A program made the translations under genes and the position numbers. Source: Paramarasmius palmivorus (taxonomy: Eukaryota; Basidiomycota; Agaricomycetes; Agaricales; Marasmiaceae). Taken from it: a DNA stretch of 64,000 nucleotides. This document shows, piece after piece, positions 34,701 through 46,456 of this stretch. The notes under the pieces are model-generated. The model did not search any database. It had not been told where the DNA came from and saw only the letters and a program-made list of their open reading frames with translations. Location: assembly GCA_037176845.1 (NCBI GenBank), contig JAYKXP010000066.1, positions 62,001 to 126,000 of the forward strand. Reading direction: 5' to 3'. How positions within the stretch are numbered: the first letter of the stretch is position 1; each line of letters begins with the position of its first letter.

Positions 34701-37700
34701 TCGAACTGGTAATAGATCTCCTTCGAGTGCTTGGCATGGCAGAGAATTTCACGAGTGCGAGAAACACAGTCGTCTTCGGTCTCGTACTTGGCCTTCAAGG
34801 TACGAGTGGCCATGCCAGTCAAGGTAGGCGATGGTCCGAGCTCAATGAAGCGCTCAAATGCGTACTTTGTGAAGAGGAGGTCTTGCGTCTCAATCCAGCG
34901 AACAGGTGAAGCAAATTGATAAGCCAGAAGCTCGACAAGGATGATATATGCAAGGCGTTGTCGTTGTTCTTCGGCACCCCACTGGTCTTGATCCCACTTC
35001 TTCAGGACCTTGTCGAGACGTGGAGAAGAGGTCTGATCGTAGATGATCTGCGCATACTCGCGAGTGACTTCGAAGGGTTTGGCGATGAGATTGGGGATGT
35101 ATTTGCCGACGAGGACGTCAGGGTTAAGATGCGCAGGGTTGATCTTCTTTGACAAGTCTAAGTCGCAAGAGATGAGACACGAGCTTGATGTAATGAAGAA
35201 AAAGCTTACATGTTCGGAAAGGCATGACACCAGCCCACAGGTATCTCGAGTGGAAAGGAACGTCGATACCAGGAAGAGGAATGGTAGCAAATCCACGGTC
35301 CAACTTGATGTAACCGCCTTCAGCTTGTTGTTGTTCGAGGGCCCGTGCGTGGCACTCCTTGACGATGTCACCAAGCATCTCCTTGACTTTCTCGACGGAG
35401 AAGGTTTCAGTGAGCTGCAGCAGGGTCATTAGCAACACCACAGGAGAATGTAGACCATACGAACCTTAGCAATGTCGACCTTCTTAACCTTCAAGTAGTT
35501 GAGTACGTTAGTCATGGTTTGGAGGGCAACGAGCTCTCCGGCGCAGACGTATTGTTGACCCTAATACAGATAGTTATATCATGCGAAGATGTTAGACCCA
35601 AGAGATAACATACCTCGACGTTGTAGTTGACGATCTCCAAAAGCGAGCCGGTGATGGTGGCAATGGTATCAACAACTTCTCGCAAGGCAGCATCACTGAA
35701 AGTCTTGGAAATCCGACTGGGATTGACGGCACACATGGCATAGTTAGATCGGTTCTTCGAGTCACGCTCTACTGCACGCTGCATGGTGATACCTCTGTAG
35801 AAGACGACGTCGACGAGGGCAGAGATAGGCAAGACGTCGGCGATGGAGGCGAGAGCGGAGTATTCTCCCAAAGAGTGTCCGGCGAAGGCACAATCCTTCT
35901 GAACAAATCCTTTAACACGCATATCCTCAAATGCGGCCTTCTCGGTGACGACCAAAGCTATCTGCGCGAACTGGGTGGCGAAAAGTAAACCATTGGGATG
36001 GCTGAATGTGTATTTAGGAGTGCGAACATCGATGTCGGCAAAGAGAGGAAGGGTACGGATGTTGCCCTCCTTGTCCATGGCGTCGTAGCTCATGTCCATA
36101 TAACGCTGACGAATGGCTTGACCCTTGATACCACCAAAGTGAACGGTCTTCTCCTTGGGGTTGTCCTTGACGATTTCGATGATGGAGAAGCCATAGACAG
36201 CACGAAGATGTTCGTCGGCACCTTCCCAGACAGCACGAGCTGCCGGCGAGCTGTTGTACAAATCCATACCCATGCCGGGTTCTTGGGATCCTTGACCAGT
36301 GAAAACGTAGACGGTGTTGGGCTGAGACACTTCGGCAGAACCAGCTAGCACCTTCTCGCCTCGCTCATTGACGGTCTCAATGTTGACGACGATGTTTCCG
36401 TCCCTCATACCGACATGGCGAATCTTGACGGACAACTCGTCACCTGGAAGGACCATTCCAACGAAGGAAACATCGTATCTGGTGAGACACTTCATCAGCA
36501 AAGCGAAGTATTATCAAGGTAATTGTACACTTACGAAAGTACTCGTTCTGGGTGACCCTTTGCGACGACGTTCTCGACGTAGCGACGAGTAGCGGCACTG
36601 GACCAGAGACCATGTGTGATTGTTGCGGGAAGAGAAGCGTAGCACGAGAAGTAGGGGTTGATGTGGATGGGGTTGAAGTCACCCGAAATGCAAGAGTATG
36701 GCTCGTTGGTAAGAGGAGCATTGAAAGCGGTGGCCCCGTCGGTCTTGGTGAGGGAATAGCCTTCGTTGGGAAGAGGGACTAGAAGACCTTCTGCAGTACC
36801 GTGACGCTGCAAGTACGCCACAACAGGGTTGCCGTGCACATCATCCTGCTGGAAGTCGACGGAAGCGACTTTGGTGAGCTGTTTCAAGTAATCACGGGTG
36901 AAGACGTCGCCCTTGACGGAGACGGTGCGGTAGGTAGTGCGGTCTTTGAAAGTAACCTCAGACTGAACACGGAAGATCAGGGAAGTTCCGGCTGTGAGTG
37001 GCTTGGCCTCATCATGCCAGTCGAACCATTCCTTGGATTGGAGAACACCAATCTCCGCATCGGTAGCTAAGGTGACGATATAGTCTGACTCCTGAGTGGT
37101 TTCGAACGTGTTCTCGAAGTCGGTGAAAGTGCCCCGGTAGAGGAAAGCAGAAACAACTTCAACAACGGGCTTCTCATCGCGATAGACGTGCCCCTTGACC
37201 TTGACTATCTTTCCTTCCTTGGAGTTGACGACGGACACAATCTTGGCCTCTGAGCGGCAAACGTCGCCAGCAGCGAAAGGCTTAGCACCATTGACCATGC
37301 GGAAGCTATTTGAGAGGTGAACGAGCCTCAAGAGGTCCCCATCAATCGACGAAGGGAAAATGGATTTGATGATGGCCTAAACGTCATTAGCACTTTTTCA
37401 CAGCACAGCATAAAGTGGAAAACTTACCTGCCAACCAGCAACGATAGCAAAGTCCATGGGAGCGTTGACGCTGGGGTTACGAACTGTCTTGAAAGTTTCT
37501 CCGTGGTTGCCGACGACGGTACAGAACTCTTCGATTGATTTCGCGTCGAGAGTAACCTCGGGCCCCTTGAAGACCTCATGAATGTCCAAGTTGGGAAGCG
37601 ACTCGTCGTCACCGTACCACAACTTCCAGTAGAACTCCTTGATGCGGGTGTTACGTCCCTCGACAATTTCGTGGATTGGTGCTGAGCCCATAGAAGGCTT

Positions 37701-40700
37701 GTACTGGAATTTGAGGGCAAGTGGAACAGCGACATCACGACGGTCCTCGTACATCGTCAGATCAATGAGGTGGGAAGACTGGTCGTACTTGATCTCGACG
37801 GCCTTGAATTCAGCTTTGTGAGCGCCATACGAGCGAGCGGCGCCGTAAACGATGACCGACGTGGGAACACCATTGGCATATGAGACCACGACCTTCTGGT
37901 TGGGCCGAGGGATGAGGAGACGACGGAGCGGGTTGTTAATGTAGAAGTACCCTGGACAATGGTGGTCGAGCCAACTAAAGCACGAAGCCAGTTGAGCGAG
38001 GATCCAGCGAGAACGTCGAGCCACTCAGCAGCAGATGGAAGCTGCTTTCCAAACTCATAAACGACCTCGGACTCGGATTCGGTACGTTTGATGGCGGAAG
38101 GCACCTCAACAGACGAAGGGCGAGCTGCAAGGTAATCGACTGTGGGAACCTTGGACTTGTCGCCACCGTATTTACGATCGAGGAGGCGGTCAATGAGAGA
38201 AGAGTTGATGTTACCAAGGAGCTCCTTGATAGGCTCGTCCTTGACCTTGGAGTGCTTGACGGCGACCGGGCCTTGCAAGATACAGACACGTTGAGGGTCT
38301 TGATCAAAGACAGCCTCAATGTCTTCAGCAGCCCAGAGGGAATCCTATGGACACGTGTATCAGCTTTGAACTAAGGATCAATCAACAATATTACCTTCTT
38401 GAACCAGACTTCAAACGAGGCATCGAGCACAGGAATGAATGGCACCGGCTTCTGCCCTGGACGCTGTGCAATGGCCAGGAAGTAACCAGTATCGTCGGAA
38501 GACAAGAGCTGCTGAGCGGCCGAAGGATACTTCTGGAAGAAAGTCTCGACAAATGGAAGAGGATCGTTGAGGGAAGTGTAAGACTGAAGGATAGAAGTCT
38601 TGGTTCCACCACCGTTGACGCCGGCGAAACGCTCCTCAACACGACGCAACCAATCACCAGTGAGGTTACGCAAGGAGATATCGACCCAACGTTGTTGATG
38701 AGGAAACGTACATGAGCCTAATCATTCCTCAAGACGACTTCTTCATATGTCATGTCGCTGAGGTCCTTGGCGACACTGCCGTCCTTCTTCCAGCCGAACC
38801 AAGGTTTGCTGAAGTCCTTGTTCAACTTCTCGATGACTTCATCACGGTGTTCATTCAACCAAGCTTCGCGCTTCTCCTTGGGCAACTTGAAGACACCATC
38901 ATCGAACTCCTTCCAGAGCTTGACACCGCGAGTGGCGACCTTGTGAATAGGTTCACCCAACTCGGAACGAACAGTGAGGATGCCACCGGTGGGCTTGGTG
39001 TAAGTGCCTTCCCAGTCGCCGTCTTCAACACCAGGGCAAGCAACGATGAGGTCCTTGACCGAAGGACTGGTGTGGGCTTCCTTGGCTACCATGACACGAC
39101 TGGCAAACAAGAAACCATCGAATGGCATTGGCTGCACACCGTATGCGACAGACCATTCACCAGTGAGGTACGGCCAGACATCGTCAGCAGCACCAAAGCC
39201 AGAACCACCGACCAAAGAGATGTTGTCGTGCCTACGGATAGCACGGTAGGTAGAGAGAATGGGTTGGTGGAAGTCTTCAAACGAGTGGTGACCTCCAGCA
39301 CGGCCACCAGTCCATTGCATGATGATAGGGAAATCGGGATTGGCAGCGGCGATGTTGACGACTTGACGAATGCCATCGATGGAGCCTGGCTTGAAGGAAA
39401 CGTGCTTGATGCCGGCGTTTCTGAGACCATCAATGATCTCGACGGCCTTCTCGGTACTGGGAATACCAGCGGCAACACAGAAACCTTCGATAGGAAGACC
39501 TTCCTTCCTCATCTCTTGCCACAAGGGGAACTGGAATCCAAACTGCCTAGGGTTGATGTAGAGGGAGTTGAGAGTAATGCCGACACCAGGAGGAATCTTG
39601 GATTGGATCTCCGAGACCTTGGCTCGAAGGGCAGCGGCGTTGTAATGGCCACCACCAGCAAGTTCGATGTGGTAGCCGGCGTCAAGGACTGCGCTCACGA
39701 AGCCACCCTTGACGGTCGAGGGAGTCATACCAGCAACCATGATGGGTGGCTTGCCGAGGAGACGAGAGAATGGAGTGTCGAGATGGATAGAGCCATCGCT
39801 GGAGAGCAAAGTTAGCTATCTGCGTATGCAGCTGAGGTTGAAAGCGTACCTAGTCTTGACGAGTCCTGGAGACCATTTGCTGCTCCAGTTGTCCTCGTAC
39901 TTGACCGAAAGAGAGTCGTAGAACTCGGCGTCGCCCTTTGCGCGATCTCCAAGGACAATGACGCGTACGCCCTTGCCGTCGACGTTCCTAGCAGTGAGTG
40001 GACCAATACCACTCAAACCACCAGGACCGAAGTCAATGGCGTGGGTAGCCGACTCTGGGAAGTCCGTTGCCTTGGTCCAATGAATAGGCGAGGTGAAGAT
40101 TTGGTCACAGAGGGAACGAGCGATCGGAGTCTTCAAAGAACGCATGTCGGAACCTATAAAAGAGACGTTAGAAACTAGAACGTGAATATAGATCAGGCAA
40201 CGCACCGTCCTCGGTGTTGAATACAGGGATACGAAGCTCCTCAGGCTTCCATAGCTCATCTCCTTGGAGATCAGTCTCGACCAACTTGTCGGTAGCCGAG
40301 CGCAAGTAGTCGCTGTGGTAGGGAGCATTGACGACCAAAAAGCGGACAGAGAAAACCGGCTTCCTTTGGGAGAAGGGGATCTTGCTCTGATCCGAGCCAC
40401 TTGGGGCGCGAATCTTCCTCAAGTTGACGACGAGACCGTGCAAGGCACGAGCAGGTCCGGTGATGACGAAGGCACGAGGGCCATTGTGAAGGGAAACGTA
40501 AAGCTGGGAGTTGTCTGGAAGATGTTTGTTGGTCTTCGAGAGATGAGGCTGGAGCTCTTTGAGTGAGAGCCCAGTGACAGAAAGCATGGGGCTGGGAGTA
40601 CCCTCACCACCCTCGACAGAGTCGTTGATGAGGTCAGGCTCTAGGGACACGACCGGGAACGCTTCCTGGCCGCGCATACCGCAGAAGAAGAGCCACTTGG

Positions 40701-41689
40701 TGGCTTTCTTCGCGTTCTCGTTGAAAGATTCGAAAGTGGTTGACGCGGAAATCGCGACTGCAGAGACAACACCCTGCGAGTGACCAGTAGCGCCCTGGAT
40801 GCGATCACTGAGCTCTCCAGGCGTCAGGCCAACGATATGGCAAACGATGAGATATTGAACAAGCTGTGTGACACCGATGAGAGGAAGTGACACTGGGATT
40901 GAAGCGAGGTAGGCTTTGGAAGGTCTTGGCGACGCGCCAGACAACCAAGCCGCGACGTCGAGGCCGTATGTGTAGTAAGAGGTGTGTTGGTGTTCCTCGG
41001 CAAGGGGAATGAGGACGTCGTTGGTCAATGTGGTGATGAGAGGGGAAACGAAGGGTTTGTAGATGTCGTAAAGGGATTGGAGTTCGTCAAAGTAAACCTC
41101 GTTCGTTCCCTGGCCTCCAAAAAGTGCATATAATGAGGCATCGCCAGAAGAGGCGGCATTAAGAAGTGCAGACTGAGGACCCGATGGAATATCCTCGACG
41201 TTGTGGGTCCTGAGTGCAGACAAGGCAAGGAAGTATGAAGAAAGGACGACTTTCCTGACTTCGGTATCGAATGTGGACGCGAGAGAATGGATGTCCTTTT
41301 CAGAGAGATACGTGGTGGTGAAGAACTTGAAGACGTTGAGCAGCAATGAGATGCGTGCAGGGGTAGATTCTGGATCGATGTCTGCCTTTTCAGCAACGAA
41401 GCCGAGGAAACGAGCAGCAAGCTCTACAGTTGCTTCTGCCTGGTTTTCTAGTTCAGCAGTGTTATCCACCGCGTCTATGAGTGATTGTTCGTGGGTGAAT
41501 TCTTCTCTAAGGACTTCAGCTGAAATCCATTCATCGTGTTTTGTCGAAACTGGAATCGAAACCTGTAAAAGAAATTTGATTTAGCAGCTTTAAAGCACAT
41601 GGAAAAAGAGAACAGACTCTAATCTTGCCCAAGGTGACGATTATAGGGCGTTTTGTAATGGTAGAGGTGCAGGGAGAGGTCGTCGCCAT
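28775..41689 (-). CDS. Single-chain type I fatty-acid synthase (fused beta-alpha)
   Basis: About 22 exons, starting 41618-41689, 40206-41562, 39850-40153, 38395-39798, 37428-38344, 36535-37376, 35614-36478, 35465-35560, 35210-35414, 33523-35157 and 32404-33469, then 31646-32352 and ten shorter ones to 28775. About 3,940 aa. Domain order: acetyl transferase (GHSQG, residue ~285), enoyl reductase ([10 protein letters not shown]), dehydratase, malonyl/palmitoyl transferase (GHSLG, ~1835), ACP ([10 protein letters not shown], ~2250), ketoreductase (TGVGKGSIG, ~2735), ketosynthase (Cys in PVGACATA, ~3355; HGTSTHAN) and phosphopantetheinyl transferase ([21 protein letters not shown]). No stop or new start separates the halves; they are spliced in frame at 35158-35465. 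It makes long-chain acyl-CoA in the cytosol, presumably as a hexamer. Single-base frame breaks lie near 38720, 38705, 37951 and 29444, and the last exon is out of phase. All look like assembly indels. Confidence 0.92.
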
Positions 41690-42698
41690 CTTCGATGTCG
41701 AGGAGGACGTCGAGGAAGGAGTGGAAGGTGAAGAAGAAGGGAAATCCAGGTTTTATGGGGAACCAAAACCCAATGAAAACGTGCCCCAAAGAATTTTTGA
41801 TTTCGGGGATATCAGCCACGTGACCGATCGCGCCAGAGTACCCCACAGGGCGACTAGGGTCCAGGCCGTTGTCTGCCAAAATTTCTGCTGATCCTCGCTC
41901 ATCGCAAGCTCATTGACCTCGATTTTCGTACAGTTTTACTTGTTTTTCTCTGGATATTCTTCCTAGATTACAATCATCGATACACGTTTACTTTCACAAG
42001 AGTTTGCCGACTCAAAAGCTTATCTCAAGTCACATCTCTCTTCACCTTGCAGTGGGGTTGCATTGGGGTCTACCGCCGAAGCGCTGAATAAGGATCCCAG
42101 TATTCCAGCTTCCGTTCCCCGAGCTGACGCGTCTCTAGTCCCCAAAACTTTTTTTTTCAACCCAGAGCTAGTGGTGTTATCAAGCGCGTTTAAGTACAGG
42201 GAAACCGTCGCTTTTTAAAAACGTTTTTCTACCTCGACCCGTTACACGTTTGGATCAGCATGCTTCGTTACCTACAGAACAGGATTCATATCGCGAATCA
42301 CACATGCGTTAGCTGCATGTCTAAACCACTCGTTGTCGATACTAAGTAGTCGTGAAATGCACTGTAAATTTTATGGACAGGTGCAATGTTGACACATTCT
42401 TCCATCGTCAGCATATATGCTATCCATCCGCCGATCAAGTCAACAGCCGACGACGCATCATTCCTTCCGACGGCCATAACGACTCCAACGGCGGTGAACC
42501 TCTTGACCTCTCTGGTATCCAACTTTTAGCAAAACCGGGTAATGTCAAGCACCGAAAACAGCGCCGAAAATCACAGATCCATTCCATTCAAAGCTCCTGA
42601 GAAGATCAAACCTCAGCTGACAGGTCCCGCTCTTCGCTGACTTAAATGCTAAAACATAACACAATGCCGACTCCCAAACCGTTCTCCACGTTTCTCCC
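41690..42698. promoter_or_regulatory. 1-kb divergent promoter region between FAS and GMC1
   Basis: The two start codons face away from each other 1,009 bp apart. The left 200 bp is the FAS leader side and the right side precedes GMC1. I saw no coding sequence; the frames at 41625-41891 and 42352-42600 look spurious. I could not assign a TATA box with confidence. Confidence 0.4.
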
Positions 42699-45319
42699 AT
42701 GCCCAACTACATCAAGGACCACTCAAAAGTGGGCGTTCCGACCAGCTCTCCCTCCGATAGAGAGGCCAATACTTTCGATGTCATTGTTGTCGGTGGAGGT
42801 ATACACCACCTGACATTCTCTGGCAGAACATATCTCTCACGTAGGCTACAGGAACCTCAGGGTGCGTGTTAGCTACCAGGCTCTCAGAGGACCCGAATAT
42901 CAAGGTCTTGTTGTTGGAAGCTGGTGGAAGGTGCGTTTCTTGGACCTTAGCTTGAAGTGCAGAGAAGCTGACTTGCTGTAACAGCGGCCGAAGCCTCCTC
43001 TTCAGTCGCGTTCCCTCTGCGTTTTCCAAACTATTCTTCCTACCGAAGTATGTCTGGCAGTTCTACACGGAACCTCAATCCAATGCTCGTGACCAGAAGA
43101 AGTTTTGGCCTAGGGGTGCGTTCGAACATCCGATGTCGTACGAACACAACTGACAGTATCTATAGCCAAAATGTTAGGAGGATGTAAGAACACTCTTTTT
43201 GAAATATCCTGTCTAAACATATTTCACTCAAGGCTCTTCGATCAATGCCCAAATGTGCGTGACCGTGTATGTACTAGGTTTGATATCCGTGTTCACTGCT
43301 ATATAGGGCACAATATGGCGCGCCTGGCGATTTCGATGAGTGGGCTAAGATCACCGGAGATGATTCTTGGGCTTGGAAGAACTTCAAGAGGTGTGTAGAA
43401 CATACAGTTGTCCTGTCGCGCCGACTCACCAATCTTCAGCTCCTTCGCCAAGTTTGAACGATACACAGCAGACAGCGAATACCCAGAAGTAGACACAGCT
43501 CTCAAGGGCTCCAACGGGCCTGTTCAAGTCGGCTACTTTAGCTACATTTCTGAAACGGCCAGAGATTTTATCAAGTCGTGCATGCAGCTCAAGATACCCT
43601 TTAGTCCCGACTTTAACACGAGTGGTAGTTCTCGTGGAGTGAACAGGGTAAACTTTAACTTTCTAATTATACCATTCACGTGCCTTGCTGACTCAACTTT
43701 GGTTTAGATTAGTACGTGTTTGGTTCTTGAATGGAAGGAAACAGTGCCTCATACGCCGTGTACCAGTGACCTACATAGACAAGAATCGCGAACGTGTTTC
43801 ATCGGAATCCGCCTACCTCACGGATGACGTCCTCGCGAGGCCGAACTTGAAGGTTGTTATTAACGCATCTGTAACCAAGGTTCTATTCGCGAACGAGGGA
43901 TCCGAAAAGAAAGCGGTTGGTGTAGAATTTGCACGCGATAGCGGGAGCACAGTGTATCGGGCTCGAGCTAGGAAAGAGGTCGTGCTATGGTACGTCAAGC
44001 CCTTTTATCTACCGTCACGAAATCTCACAATACGATGCAGCGGTGGTGCAATACATTCTCCCCAGGCAAGTTTTAGTTTCACGTCACAGTAGTGCCTTGA
44101 CGTGAACCGAACCTCTTGAATCTATACAGCTACTTCTCATTTCTGGCATAGGCCCCGCCGAGGAATTGAGGAACCATAACATACCCCTCGTCCACGACCT
44201 TCCTGGTGTAGGCGCCAATCTGACTGACCACCCCGTCGTCGACTTCTACTTCAAAGACAAGTCCAAAACCGCACCAAAGTATATCGCTCCCAAAGGGCCA
44301 TGGGATGTGATCCTGTCTCTGTACTACACCGCCATGTATCTGCTCACTGGCAAAGGCCCACTTAGCACCAATGTACGTGTGATTTATCTTTCCAGACCCA
44401 TCAAAGGTGCTGAATGGTCTGCATACTAGTGGGGAGAAGCAGCGGCCTTCTGCCGCTCAGACGACCCAGTCATTTTCCCAGCCGACGAGTACCCCAAACG
44501 CAAGGCCATCGTGGATAGCACATCCGCTCCTGACAGTCCAGACCTTGAGATCTTCGTCACGGCGTTAGCCTATAAAGACCATGCGAGATTTACGTGGGAT
44601 TTACACACTTTTGCGCTTCATGTATGCCTTTTGAGGTGGGTGTATCGTGTGGTATGCCAGTGATTATCGCTCATACATCTTCGACCCTAGGCCGCTTAGT
44701 AGAGGAACCCTCACTCTTAGGTCGTCTAGTCCTTGGGATCACCCTGTGATGGACCCTAAGTAAGTAGCATACGCTCCGAAATGAACTTTTGTTGACCTTT
44801 GTTTTGTAGATATCTGGAAAACCAAGACGACGTAGAAAAACTCATTCGTGGCGGAAGATTTTGCCTCAACTTATCTCAGGCTGAGCCCATCGCCTCTCGT
44901 ATCGATCGTAATGACTTTGGCAAAGGACTCGACGGCCAGACTCATCTCAAGACTGACAACGAGCTTGAGGAGATTGTCAGAGATCGCGTGGAGACATTGT
45001 ACGTATAATGAATAGAAGCTCCAGTTCGATGATAATTAAGGTTCATTTTCACAGATATCATCCAACGAGCACCTGCCGCATGGCCCCTCTATCAGACAAC
45101 GGCGTTGTTGATTCCCGTCTGCGTGTGTACGGTATCAAGGGGCTCAGGGTCTGCGACGCTTCAATTTACCCCACCATCGTTTCGGGGCACACAGTCGGTC
45201 TCCTCAGCTTTATGACGAGTATAGATAACTGATGAACTTAATTATAGGCCGGTGCGGCGCTGGCAGTGGGAGAAAGGGGTGCGGATATCATTAAAGCTGA
45301 CTTGAATACCGTGAACTAG
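42699..45319 (+). CDS. GMC oxidoreductase 1 (AA3-type flavoenzyme), cytosolic form
   Basis: There are sixteen exons: 42699-42798, 42852-42930, 42985-43115, 43166-43183, 43233-43254, 43307-43390, 43440-43647, 43708-43711, 43767-43989, 44041-44065, 44130-44372, 44430-44635, 44691-44759, 44810-44998, 45055-45193 and 45248-45319. All phases agree and they encode 603 aa. FAD-binding motif [20 protein letters not shown], then LLLEAGGS and LGGCSSINAQM; second GMC signature near [17 protein letters not shown]-terminus [11 protein letters not shown] and the catalytic SGHTAGAA (His). It should oxidise an alcohol or sugar with FAD. The substrate is not predictable, though the sequence is nearer aryl-alcohol/glucose oxidase-like GMCs than cholesterol oxidase. 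There is no signal peptide or membrane anchor, unlike paralogue GMC2. Two oddities are a 4-nt exon (43708-43711) and a GC-AG intron starting at 44066. Confidence 0.88.
43708..43711 (+). other. 4-nt micro-exon of GMC1
   Basis: ATTA is flanked by an acceptor TTTAG and a donor GTACGT. It completes Ile and the first base of Met in GVNRIMTYID. Without it the next exon starts with an in-frame TGA. The homologous 4-nt exon of GMC2 is at 50363-50366. Confidence 0.75.
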
Positions 45320-45529
45320 TCGTCTATAGCTGCGGATAACGGACGCCTCGAACATATATACCCTTCTTTTATTTATTGATCTTGTAGAAAGCTGCAAGAG
45401 TTTGCGGAGTTTACAACCCCTGCAGTGATACAGAATTTCAAGCGAAAAAGATCCTATCAACAATGATAACCCCAATTCCATGGAACGCCAACATTACAAT
45501 TCAATGCAGTTCCGAACATATCTACAGGC

Positions 45530-46168
45530 CTACGCAATGATCAGCAATGATTCATGGGAATCCTCTTGACTAGCTAAGTTTGAACTGGAAGTACTCGGGC
45601 GTTCTCCTCCAAAGGCCGGTATGGGCTTCATAGAATTCCTCATCCCACCGAACAGGAATCTCGCTGATGGCAATTCGTAAAAGTCGTACTGATAGTTTGC
45701 TAGCCAACTCAACAACCCAAGGAGAAGATGCGGTAACAGAAAGGAGGCGATGAAGGCTAGAACGCCTAGAGTGAGTTGTCCTAGAAATTCCGGGGGGCTG
45801 TAGTAGACCAAAGCCATATTGTGAAGCAAAGTGTCTAGCAGGATTGAGTCAGGATCTCGATGTACGCGAACAATGGACGGTTACATACAGAGCAACGCCA
45901 TTAGGCATGTGAAATGGAGTTGCATGCCGAATGCGAGAAACCCTTCGCCTGGTGGCTTTCGGAGTAGGAGAGCTGCGAATGACAGCGAAAGCGTAGAGAT
46001 TGCGACAGAAATCCTGGTGTCTGTTATCGCGAAACTGTGTGGTTGCGCAGGGAAGGTGGAGAAAATGACAAGGAAGAATTGAATGAGGAATAGAAGAAAG
46101 TGCATGCTATTGGCGATACATCCGGAGACGGATGAAATAAAAACGGAAGATGCTTCGCAGGATGCCAT
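45530..46168 (-). CDS. Small multi-pass membrane protein, function unknown
   Basis: There are two exons: 45889-46168 and 45530-45834, with a 54-nt GT-AG intron and agreeing phases, giving 194 aa. Four hydrophobic segments are visible (about residues 15-38, 45-65, 72-94 and 105-130), including FLLFLIQFFLVIFSTF and LGVLAFIASFLLPHLLLGLL. The C-terminus is hydrophilic and Ser-rich. I recognise no family. It lies between the two GMC genes and is convergent with GMC1 (211 bp). Confidence 0.6.
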
Positions 46169-46456
46169 GTCGATTGTAAGTAGGTCAGAAAATATTGGTC
46201 GAGTGAAGAGTTGGTGAAGGTGTAAAAAGAGGAAAAAGGGGCTGAGCCTTGCACGGGCCGCTCTGCCGCTCAGACTACCGTCAACCGGCCATGACAGGAT
46301 AACCATATAGTTCCTATTGCTATAGTACGAGTACAAAGTGAGCGTATAAGAAATCATGCAGTGGTGCGATAGATAACAAAAACATATCAAAGGAGAGAGG
46401 AGACGGTCCAGCGTGGTGTCAGTAAAAATCAGGAAAGCAGACAGAAAGATGACAAT

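Noticed and set aside
38712..39815. 367-codon open frame on the plus strand
   Set aside because: It is antisense to the enoyl-reductase part of FAS, which has clear motifs on the minus strand. The frame results from codon bias in the real gene.
28775..41689. Separate FAS1 and FAS2 genes
   Set aside because: No stop, start or intergenic gap exists between the MPT and ACP parts. All exons between 35158 and 36478 join in phase.
43648..43766. Single long intron in GMC1 instead of two introns and a micro-exon
   Set aside because: Joining 43647 to 43767 puts TGA directly in frame, and the paralogue shows the same micro-exon.
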